Positions 1 through 8,293 of a stretch of 8,293 bases of DNA are shown one piece after another. The position numbers were made by a program, and so were the translations under genes. Position 1 is the first letter of the stretch; each line of letters opens with the position of its first letter. The notes beneath the pieces were generated by a model that did not search any database, was not told where the DNA came from, and worked only from the letters and a program-made list of their open reading frames with translations. Source of the stretch: Verrucomicrobiota bacterium (lineage in GTDB: Bacteria; Verrucomicrobiota; Verrucomicrobiia; Limisphaerales; J093); NCBI GenBank assembly GCA_003695015.1, contig RFJD01000231.1, forward strand, positions 1 through 8,293, read 5' to 3'.

Positions 1-2
1 CC

Positions 3-683
3 CGGGAAGGCGTTGTTTGGACGGAAGCGGAGCGGCGTCTGCGCGGGCTGAGCGAGCGTTACGGACTGGCCAGCCGCGCGATGGCGTTGGTGGCGGTGGT
101 GAAGCGGCGCTCGGACCAGCCGGGCGGGATTCCCCAAACCGTGGTCGTGCCGGTGGGGATGCCCGAGGACGTGGAGTTCGGGGCGTACTTCCAAGCGGCG
201 CAGCATCGCGTGGAACGCTGCGTCCGAGCGCCGGCGCCCCCGGACGCCGGGAGGATGATGGCCATGCCGCTCCCACCGCTGGAAACCGAGCCCGAAGGAG
301 TCATGCGGTGCGCGTCCCCCGCTGCGGAGCCGCTCGTGGATGTCTTGGATGTGCTGATGGAACTGGCCGGGCGTCTGGAGCCGGATGGTGGCCTGCCGGG
401 GCCGGACGAGGAGGGGCGCTGGTTGGCCTCGGCTATGCTGCTGGCCGCGCTGCTGGCGGTGCGTGATCAGGAGGGCGTGGGGGCGTTCGATCGCCACATC
501 GAACGGCTGAAGACGTTCCTGGAAGCCTCGCCGGTCACGGCCGGTGATCCGCGGAAACGGGAGTGGCTCGACCGGCTCCTCGATGGCGACCAGCGTCCCT
601 CCGTTCCCGAGGCGATCCTGGGGGAACTGGTCCGCGGCGGGACGGTGGCGCCGGCGAAGTTCTGGCGGGCCTTGGGCCGGTGA
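3..683 (+). CDS. C-terminal part of a probable VIT/VWA-domain protein (5' end outside window)
   Basis: The reading frame is open from the left edge (first full codon at 3) to a TGA at 681-683, giving 226 visible residues. The first ATG at 81 is probably internal, because the 26 codons before it read as good protein and run straight into it. The segment SERYGLASRAMALVAVVKR followed by VVVPVGMP resembles the region after the VWA domain in bacterial VIT/VWA (inter-alpha-trypsin-inhibitor-like) proteins. The later LAGRLEPDGGLPGPDEEGR, followed by an Ala/Leu-rich helix, also fits the C-terminal helical region of that group. The VIT and VWA domains themselves, with any MIDAS metal site, would lie upstream and cannot be checked. 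There is no signal peptide or convincing membrane helix in the visible part. The function of such proteins is mostly unknown; roles in adhesion or metal-dependent protein binding are inferred from the domain. It converges with the nfeD-type gene, 49 bp apart. The family call rests on remembered motif resemblance only. Confidence 0.6.
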   Translation, partial: REGVVWTEAERRLRGLSERYGLASRAMALVAVVKRRSDQPGGIPQTVVVPVGMPEDVEFGAYFQAAQHRVERCVRAPAPPDAGRMMAMPLPPLETEPEGVMRCASPAAEPLVDVLDVLMELAGRLEPDGGLPGPDEEGRWLASAMLLAALLAVRDQEGVGAFDRHIERLKTFLEASPVTAGDPRKREWLDRLLDGDQRPSVPEAILGELVRGGTVAPAKFWRALGR

Positions 684-698
684 ATTGCGGGCTGGCCT

Positions 699-730
699 CC
701 GGACGTCGCGGTTCTCCGCCGGCGGTCCGG
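699..730. terminator. GC-rich hairpin in the convergent gap (possible bidirectional terminator)
   Basis: The 49-bp gap between the two convergent stop codons holds an inverted repeat. The outer arms are CCGGAC (699-704) and GTCCGG (725-730). An inner stem GCGG (708-711) / CCGC (716-719) closes a TTCT loop. No U-tract follows on either strand, so it is not a classical intrinsic terminator. Its position between the ends of two convergent genes is the main reason to suggest a role in ending transcription or protecting 3' ends. In DNA this GC-rich, such hairpins also arise by chance. Confidence 0.3.
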
Positions 731-732
731 CG

Positions 733-2178
733 TCAGGCGGTGGAGGACTGCGACGGCCGGATGGCCTCGACCACCGGCTGGCCGAGGTTTTGGCCGATGA
801 TCCGGACGGGCGTGCCCTCGGGGATCATTTCGCCCTGGGTGGTGACGTCGAGGATGTCCTCGCCGAAGCGTGCCTTGCCGCCGGGATGCAACGGCGAGAT
901 CGCCACGCCTTCCTGGCCGATGCGGGATTCGGCCTGGGCGGCCCGCTGCCGGGCGGAGACCACGCCGCTGGCATCCTGGCTGACGAGGACGTCGTAGAGC
1001 GGCGTGCGGGGCAGCCACTTGGCGACCACCGTCATCAACACCAGCAGACCGGCTCCGGCGATGGCCATGTCGCGGAGCGGCACGGTCAACTGGGGCAGGG
1101 TGGGCAGCACCGGCCCGCCGGGGTAGCGGTCCACCATGGCCATGAGCAGGCTCACCAGGATCAAGGCGATCCCCGCCACGCCGGGCAGGACGGTGCCCGG
1201 CGCCAGGAACAGCTCGGTGGCCAGCAAAGCCAGCCCGATCAGGAACAACACCGCCCATTCCCAACCGGAAAGCGCCGCGGTGTAGCCGCCAAGGAAATAG
1301 AGGGCAAAGCCGATGATGCCGACGATGCCGGGCAGGCCGAAGCCCGGGGTCTTGATCTCGAGGTACACGCCGGCCACGCCGATCAACAGCCACAACCAGC
1401 TCAGGCTGGTCAGCCAGGAGGCCAACTTCTCGGCGCCCGTGGGTTCGATGCGGGTCACCTCGGCATCGGCGTAACCGAGGCGGTCCAGCAGTTCGTCGAG
1501 CGACTCGACGGTGCCGGCGGAGAACAACGGCTTGGGCGGATCGCCATACTTCTTCTCCGCCTCCTGGTTGGTGAGGGTGAGGATCTGGCCCTTGGGGTTG
1601 ATGACCTCGCCGTCGATGACCAGCTCGGTTTCCTTGTTGATCATGGCGTTCACCACCTCGGGGTTGTGGCCGTACTTCTGGGCATAGGCCCGCACCCGGG
1701 CGGCGAGGGCGGAGGTCATCTTGATCTCCATCGTGCTGGGCATTTCCTGCACGCCGGTGCCGCCGGGACCGACCATGATCGGTGCGGCGGCGCCGATGAC
1801 GCTCTCGGGGGCCATGTAGATGGCCTCGGTGGAAACGGCGATGAAGACCCCGGCCGAGTAGGCCTTGCGGTTGACGTAGGTGACCTTGCGGCCCTCGAAC
1901 TGGGCGAGGATGTCCATGATTTCGAGGGTGGCATCCACCGCGCCACCGTCGGTGTTCATGTCCAGCACGAGCAGATCCGCCTTGGCGGCGAGGGCTTCTT
2001 TGACCCCGCGTCGCACCAGATAGACCATGGGATCGAAGATGGCGTCGCGGATGGGCAGCACGTAAACCCGCCTGGGTTGGGCCGGCGCCTCGGCCGCATG
2101 GGCCGCGGACGGACCGCCCACGAGGGCTGCTGCCCACGCCAGCCAAAGAAGCAAGCGGGATGTCAACCGGGTCCTCAT
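733..2178 (-). CDS. nfeD: NfeD-family membrane-bound serine protease (ClpP-class, long form)
   Basis: This 481-residue protein has a signal peptide (Arg-rich start, hydrophobic residues about 9-22, likely cleavage after AHA at 26-28). Residues about 36-230 form a ClpP/crotonase-fold protease domain, with LVLDMNTDGG at 70-79, the nucleophile motif AYSAG (Ser108) and a likely general-base Lys153 in MEIKMTSA. The spacing resembles the Ser-Lys dyad of the archaeal homologue PH1510. Five hydrophobic segments follow (about 261-275, 283-303, 306-326, 330-349, 371-389). The C-terminal region, about 420-473, matches the soluble NfeD OB-fold (IGQEGVAISPLHPGGKARF). The order is that of full-length NfeD1b proteins, which cleave membrane or stomatin-like substrates in membrane quality control. 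No stomatin/SPFH partner is present in this window. The ATG at 2178 is chosen because the signal peptide starts there; the frame continues upstream into nadA without homology. There is no Shine-Dalgarno sequence. Stop is TGA. Confidence 0.9.
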   Translation of the reverse strand: MRTRLTSRLLLWLAWAAALVGGPSAAHAAEAPAQPRRVYVLPIRDAIFDPMVYLVRRGVKEALAAKADLLVLDMNTDGGAVDATLEIMDILAQFEGRKVTYVNRKAYSAGVFIAVSTEAIYMAPESVIGAAAPIMVGPGGTGVQEMPSTMEIKMTSALAARVRAYAQKYGHNPEVVNAMINKETELVIDGEVINPKGQILTLTNQEAEKKYGDPPKPLFSAGTVESLDELLDRLGYADAEVTRIEPTGAEKLASWLTSLSWLWLLIGVAGVYLEIKTPGFGLPGIVGIIGFALYFLGGYTAALSGWEWAVLFLIGLALLATELFLAPGTVLPGVAGIALILVSLLMAMVDRYPGGPVLPTLPQLTVPLRDMAIAGAGLLVLMTVVAKWLPRTPLYDVLVSQDASGVVSARQRAAQAESRIGQEGVAISPLHPGGKARFGEDILDVTTQGEMIPEGTPVRIIGQNLGQPVVEAIRPSQSSTA

Positions 2179-2185
2179 GGTGGGC

Positions 2186-2214
2186 AAGTTAGGCTGGCGT
2201 CCGGGACCGGGCAA
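2186..2214 (-). promoter_or_regulatory. Candidate promoter for the nfeD-type gene, possibly leaderless
   Basis: On the minus strand a -35-like TTGCCC (2214-2209) lies exactly 17 nt before a -10-like TAACTT (2191-2186). The start codon begins 8 nt after the -10 element, so the transcript would begin at or 1 nt before the ATG. The layout parallels the better candidate in front of nadA. The -10 matches the consensus at only 3 of 6 positions, so the call is weak. Read-through from nadA, whose stop codon is 71 nt upstream, is an equally good explanation for expression. Confidence 0.3.
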
Positions 2215-2249
2215 GCAGGGGCCGGCCCGGCTGGAAGGGCGCGGGCCGA

Positions 2250-3260
2250 TCAGGCCCGGACGGGGGCGGCGGACAGTTCGAGCATCCGCTCGATGGGGCG
2301 CCGGGCCCGCTCCATCAGTTCCGGATCCAGCTCGACGCGCGGTTCGAGCCGCTCCATGCAGGCGTGGAGCTTTTCGAGGGTGTTCATCTTCATGTAGCGG
2401 CACTCGTTGCAATTGCAGGTGTCGGTGGGCGCCGCGATGAACTCCTTGTCCGGACACTCCTTGCGGAGTCGGTGGAGGATGCCGCTTTCGGTGGCGATGA
2501 TGATGGCCTTGGCGGGGGATTCCTTGCACCAACGGATCATGCGCTCGGTCGAGCAGACCTCGTCGGCCAGCATGCGGACGGCCTTGACGCACTCGGGGTG
2601 GGCCACCAGAGGGGCGTCCGGGTATTGCTGCCGGATCCGGAGGATGGCCTGGTGGGTCCACTCGACGTGGACGTGGCAACTGCCCTTCCACAGGGTCATG
2701 GGCCGGCCGGTCTTCTCCATCACCCAAGAGCCGAGGTTTTCGTCCGGGACGAACAGCAGGTCGCGATCTTTGGGGGCGGCCTCGACGATGCGGACGGCAT
2801 TGCCGCTGGTGCAGATCACGTCGCTGAGGGCTTTGACCGCCGCGGAGCAGTTGATGTAGGCGATGGTGTAGAAATTCGGATTGGTCGCCTGGAACTTTGC
2901 CAGTTCCTCCGCCGGACAGCTTTCCTCCAGGGAGCAGCCGGCGTCCTTGTCGGGCAGGATGACCAGCTTGTCCGGGTTGAGGATTTTGGCGGTCTCGGCC
3001 ATGAAATGGACGCCGCAGAAGACGATGACCTCCGCGTCGGTCCGGGCGGCTTGTTGGGCGAGCCCGAGGGAGTCGCCCACGTAGTCGGCGACGTCCTGGA
3101 TTTCGGGGATCTGGTAGTTGTGCGCGAGGATGACGGCGTTGAGCTTGCGCTTCAGCTCGAGGATCTCGCGCGACAGCGCATCCAGATCGGCGGGCGGTTG
3201 AGCCGGCCGGGTCGGGAAGCGATCGACGCCTTCGGGCAAATGGACGGTGGCCTCTGCCAT
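2250..3260 (-). CDS. nadA: Quinolinate synthase NadA
   Basis: This 336-residue cytoplasmic enzyme condenses iminoaspartate with dihydroxyacetone phosphate to quinolinate, the second step of de novo NAD synthesis from aspartate. Family motifs appear in order: LAHNYQIPEIQDVADYVGDS (45-64), FCGVHFMAETAK (81-92), ALSDVICTSGN (144-154), WKGSCHVH (191-198), AHPEC (220-224), ATESG (256-260) and CNCNECRYMKMNTLEKL (282-298). The likely 4Fe-4S ligands are Cys82, Cys150 and Cys287, by alignment with the three conserved cysteines of E. coli NadA. Cys284 and Cys287 match the CxxC seen near the end of many homologues. The length is typical and the protein looks intact. The ATG at 3260 gives a short N-terminal lead before the first conserved helix; the frame continues upstream but without homology. 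No Shine-Dalgarno sequence is present, and a good promoter sits immediately upstream. The partner nadB and the next enzyme nadC are not in the window. Stop is TGA. Confidence 0.97.
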   Translation of the reverse strand: MAEATVHLPEGVDRFPTRPAQPPADLDALSREILELKRKLNAVILAHNYQIPEIQDVADYVGDSLGLAQQAARTDAEVIVFCGVHFMAETAKILNPDKLVILPDKDAGCSLEESCPAEELAKFQATNPNFYTIAYINCSAAVKALSDVICTSGNAVRIVEAAPKDRDLLFVPDENLGSWVMEKTGRPMTLWKGSCHVHVEWTHQAILRIRQQYPDAPLVAHPECVKAVRMLADEVCSTERMIRWCKESPAKAIIIATESGILHRLRKECPDKEFIAAPTDTCNCNECRYMKMNTLEKLHACMERLEPRVELDPELMERARRPIERMLELSAAPVRA

Positions 3261-3266
3261 GGCGGG

Positions 3267-3295
3267 AATATAGGGCCGGCGGGCGGCGGAGGAAA
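3267..3295 (-). promoter_or_regulatory. Candidate sigma70-type promoter of nadA, placed for a leaderless transcript
   Basis: On the minus strand TTTCCT (3295-3290) is followed after exactly 17 nt by TATATT (3272-3267), a 5-of-6 match to the -10 consensus and a rare AT-rich island in this DNA. The A of the nadA start codon (3260) is 7 nt after the -10 element, the usual position of +1. The mRNA would therefore begin at the ATG, in keeping with the lack of a ribosome binding site. It lies just downstream of the terminator of the preceding unit. The -35 element is poor (3 of 6). Confidence 0.5.
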
Positions 3296-3298
3296 GCC

Positions 3299-3314
3299 GC
3301 CGGCCGCGGCCGGC
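3299..3314. repeat. 16-bp perfect GC-only palindrome upstream of the nadA promoter
   Basis: GCCGGCCGCGGCCGGC reads the same on both strands and ends 3 bp upstream of the proposed -35 element of nadA. This could be an operator for a dimeric regulator. It could equally be chance in very GC-rich spacer DNA, since it contains only G and C. It does not resemble any NAD-regulator site I can name. Confidence 0.3.
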
Positions 3315-3353
3315 CGGGGACTTTCGGCGCGGGGAGAGCTTGCGGATGCCCGG

Positions 3354-3387
3354 AAAAGAAAAACGGGGCGGTCGAACGCCGCCCCGT
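3354..3387 (-). terminator. Rho-independent terminator of the nifJ/DHOD-like unit
   Basis: Read on the minus strand, a stem of nine Watson-Crick pairs (ACGGGGCGG with CCGCCCCGT), extended by one possible G-T/G-U pair, closes a 5-nt loop. It is followed at once by TTTTTCTTTT (3363-3354). The stem occupies 3363-3372 and 3378-3387. It begins 24 nt after the DHOD-like stop codon and ends 93 nt before the nadA start. The U-tract is on the minus-strand side only, so it acts on the upstream unit. Confidence 0.92.
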
Positions 3388-3411
3388 GAATCGGTGTTTC
3401 CCCCAAGCCGG

Positions 3412-4407
3412 TCAGGCCACTTGGTAGGTGCAGAGGATCTTCATGTACTGGGCGCGCTCGAACGCGCCGGGATCGGCCACCTTGGCCTGGCTGAGGGAAC
3501 CGCGGGCTTGGTCGAGCGACTCGTATTCGTGTTGTTCGAGCCACTGGACCATTTCCCGTTCGATGACGCGCAGTTGTTCCATGCCCTTCCGGAGGAGGAC
3601 GGAGCAGAGCATGGTGACGTCCGCGCCGGCCATGACCATCTTGAGGGCGTCGTAGGCGGTGTGGATGCCGCTGGTGGCGGCAAGGCTGGCGCGGACGCGG
3701 TCGCGAAGGATGGCAATCCACCGCAGGGGCAGGCGTCGGGCCTGGGGGGTGCTCAGCAGGATGCTGTGCTCGATCTCGAGTTGTTCGAGGTCGATGTCCG
3801 GCTGGTAAAAGCGGTTGAAGAGCACCAGGGCATCGGCGCCGGCCTCATCCAGCTTCTTCGCCATACGGGCCATGTTGGTGAAGAACGGGCTGAGCTTGAC
3901 CGCGACGGGGATGCGGACGGCGCTTTTGACGGACTGGAGGATGTCGAGATAGACCTGCTCGACTTGGTCCGCCGTGAGCTCCGGGTCGGTGGGGATGTAG
4001 TAGATGTTGAGCTCGAGAGCGTCGGCCCCGGCAGATTCGATCTGGCGGGCGTAGTCCGTCCAGCCACCGGGGGAGGCGCCGTTGAGGCTGGCGATGACCG
4101 GGATGCTCAACGCCTCCTTGGCCGAGCGGATGAGGTCCAGGTAGTCCTCGGCCCCGACGCGGAACTCACCCAGGTCGGGGAAGTAGGAGGTGGCTTCGGC
4201 GGAGACCTCGGTGGCCTGGTCCAAGGCCAGGTTCAGATCCTCGCTTTCGCGGCGGAGTTGTTCCTCGAAGACCGAGGGGAGCACGACGGCGCCGGCGCCG
4301 GCGTCCTCGGCGCGTTTGAGCTGGTCGAGCTCGCGGGTGAGGGGCGAGGCGGAGGGCACCAGCGGACTCCGCAGTTTCATGCCCATGTAGGTGCTGGTCA
4401 GATCCAT
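3412..4407 (-). CDS. Dihydroorotate dehydrogenase-like flavoprotein linked to nifJ
   Basis: This 331-residue protein has the DHOD/FMN-dependent beta-alpha barrel. The N-terminal MDLTSTYMGMKLRSPLVPSA matches the start of class 1 DHODs. VAVKLSPFF (168-176) carries the conserved Lys171 that contacts FMN. The FMN-phosphate end is SGIHTAYDALKMVMAGAD (246-263), followed by a short helix. However, where true DHODs have the NxSCPN loop carrying the catalytic Ser/Cys base, this protein has LNIYYIPTDPEL (133-144). It is therefore unlikely to oxidise dihydroorotate, and it matches the group usually named 'dihydroorotate dehydrogenase-like protein'. As I recall, this group often sits beside nifJ. Here it follows nifJ by 81 nt and is closed off by a strong terminator, so the two are probably co-transcribed. 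A redox role next to pyruvate oxidation or ferredoxin is an inference; the substrate is unknown. The ATG at 4407 has only a weak purine-rich stretch (AGAAAGA) before it. Stop is TGA. Confidence 0.9.
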   Translation of the reverse strand: MDLTSTYMGMKLRSPLVPSASPLTRELDQLKRAEDAGAGAVVLPSVFEEQLRRESEDLNLALDQATEVSAEATSYFPDLGEFRVGAEDYLDLIRSAKEALSIPVIASLNGASPGGWTDYARQIESAGADALELNIYYIPTDPELTADQVEQVYLDILQSVKSAVRIPVAVKLSPFFTNMARMAKKLDEAGADALVLFNRFYQPDIDLEQLEIEHSILLSTPQARRLPLRWIAILRDRVRASLAATSGIHTAYDALKMVMAGADVTMLCSVLLRKGMEQLRVIEREMVQWLEQHEYESLDQARGSLSQAKVADPGAFERAQYMKILCTYQVA

Positions 4408-4447
4408 GGCTATCTTTCTGGCAAACGGGTTGTGAGGTGAAGAGGGA

Positions 4448-4479
4448 GGCGGGGACCGGCCCGGCGGCCGGCCCCCGCC
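4448..4479 (-). promoter_or_regulatory. Strong hairpin between nifJ and the DHOD-like gene
   Basis: Two 14-nt arms (4448-4461 and 4466-4479) enclose a 4-nt loop. In minus-strand RNA all 14 positions pair, with one G-U; in plus-strand RNA that position is an A-C mismatch. This supports a role in the minus-strand transcript. It starts 9 nt after the nifJ stop codon and has no U-tract. It is more likely an mRNA-stabilising or processing hairpin, or a partial attenuator that lowers downstream expression, than a full terminator. Confidence 0.5.
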
Positions 4480-4488
4480 GGAGGGAAC

Positions 4489-8070
<3,582 letters not shown>

Positions 8071-8293
8071 CGTTTTCGAGTCACGTGAATGGGAGAGCTG
8101 GGAGGCTCCCCCGGGTCCGACGTTGCACACGCAGGTCAGGCGGCCCGGCCGGCAGGAAGCGATCCCGGCCGAGCGCAGGGAAAGTATGGAGTGGCTGGGG
8201 AGGGCCATCTTATCCGGCGTTGGCCGAGGCTTCCCATTTCTTGCCGGAGGAAGTGTTTTGGGGGGAGGGGGATGCGTGGGAGGTGGGTGGGGC
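8071..8293. other. Non-coding region upstream of nifJ
   Basis: These 223 bp up to the window edge hold no gene I can support. A short palindrome TCACGTGA (8081-8088) lies 10 bp before the nifJ start. A weak -10-like CATACT on the minus strand (8188-8183) has no acceptable -35 partner, so I do not call a promoter. The nifJ promoter is probably in this region or just beyond it. Confidence 0.5.
8260..8292 (+). other. G-run cluster with G-quadruplex potential
   Basis: The plus strand carries five runs of three or more G (6, 5, 3, 3 and 4 long) within 33 bp, separated by spacers of 1, 6, 4 and 1 nt. This satisfies the common G3+N1-7 quadruplex pattern. It lies about 190 bp upstream of nifJ, with the G-rich strand as the nifJ template strand. 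Whether it is intergenic or the start of a gene beyond the edge cannot be seen. Confidence 0.45.

Noticed and set aside
2207..2230. Inverted repeat CCGGGC/GCCCGG and a GGGCCGGCCC palindrome after nadA as a terminator
   Set aside because: The stem is short with a 12-nt loop and there is no U-tract; the GC-only arms are expected by chance here.
467..2397. Long alternative frames (559 and 617 codons) over the nfeD-type gene and beyond
   Set aside because: They overlap the well-supported NfeD protein and have skewed compositions (Arg/Gly/Pro/His or Gly/Asp/His rich), typical of shadow frames in GC-rich DNA.
2179..2727. N-terminal extension of the nfeD-type protein into the nadA region
   Set aside because: It overlaps nadA in another frame, reads as Arg/Pro/His-rich noise, and would bury a clear signal peptide.
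8081..8088. Palindrome TCACGTGA before nifJ as a regulator site
   Set aside because: Only 8 bp, no second copy, and it does not match FNR-type or other redox regulator sites that I know.
8071..8208. A 46-residue N-terminal extension of NifJ from the ATG at 8208
   Set aside because: The extension has no family resemblance, and the known NifJ N-terminus begins right at the ATG at 8070.
8272..8293. Possible plus-strand gene start (ATG at 8272)
   Set aside because: Only seven codons are visible and they are G-run driven, so nothing supports coding.

Overview
This is a GC-rich bacterial chromosomal segment with five protein-coding genes and no sign of RNA genes, CRISPR arrays, insertion sequences or phage genes. 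Four genes lie head to tail on the minus strand. A fifth, on the plus strand, enters from the left edge and converges on them. The gene content (oxygen-sensitive pyruvate:ferredoxin oxidoreductase, Fe-S quinolinate synthase, a long NfeD-type membrane protease and a VIT/VWA-like tail), with almost no Shine-Dalgarno sequences, suggests an anaerobic or facultative high-GC bacterium. My best guess is the Planctomycetota/Verrucomicrobiota group. That placement is an inference from style and gene content, not from a marker gene.

Layout from the left: (1) 3-683 (+), the C-terminal part of a probable VIT/VWA-domain protein whose start lies outside the window. (2) A 49-bp convergent gap with a GC-rich hairpin. 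(3) 733-2178 (-), a full-length NfeD-family membrane serine protease. (4) 2250-3260 (-), nadA, quinolinate synthase. (5) A 151-bp gap with a textbook intrinsic terminator for the upstream unit and a candidate promoter placed so that nadA would be read from a leaderless mRNA. (6) 3412-4407 (-), a dihydroorotate-dehydrogenase-like flavoprotein that lacks the catalytic motif of true DHODs. (7) 4489-8070 (-), nifJ, a complete 1193-residue pyruvate:ferredoxin (flavodoxin) oxidoreductase. (8) 8071-8293, a non-coding upstream region ending in a run of G-tracts.

Transcription, inferred from the sequence: nifJ and the DHOD-like gene form one unit, separated by 81 nt that hold a strong hairpin without a U-tract, and this unit ends at the terminator at 3354-3387. 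nadA then restarts transcription from its own promoter. nfeD follows 71 nt later and could be read from nadA or from its own weaker promoter. NifJ makes acetyl-CoA, CO2 and reduced ferredoxin from pyruvate and CoA. The DHOD-like protein is probably a partner flavoenzyme of unknown reaction. NadA makes quinolinate for NAD synthesis using an oxygen-labile 4Fe-4S cluster.

The most interesting points are the nifJ-linked DHOD-like protein without a DHOD catalytic base, the terminator/leaderless-promoter arrangement before nadA, and the minus-strand-favouring hairpin between nifJ and the DHOD-like gene. I see no clearly new multi-gene system here; most of the window is recognisable metabolism.
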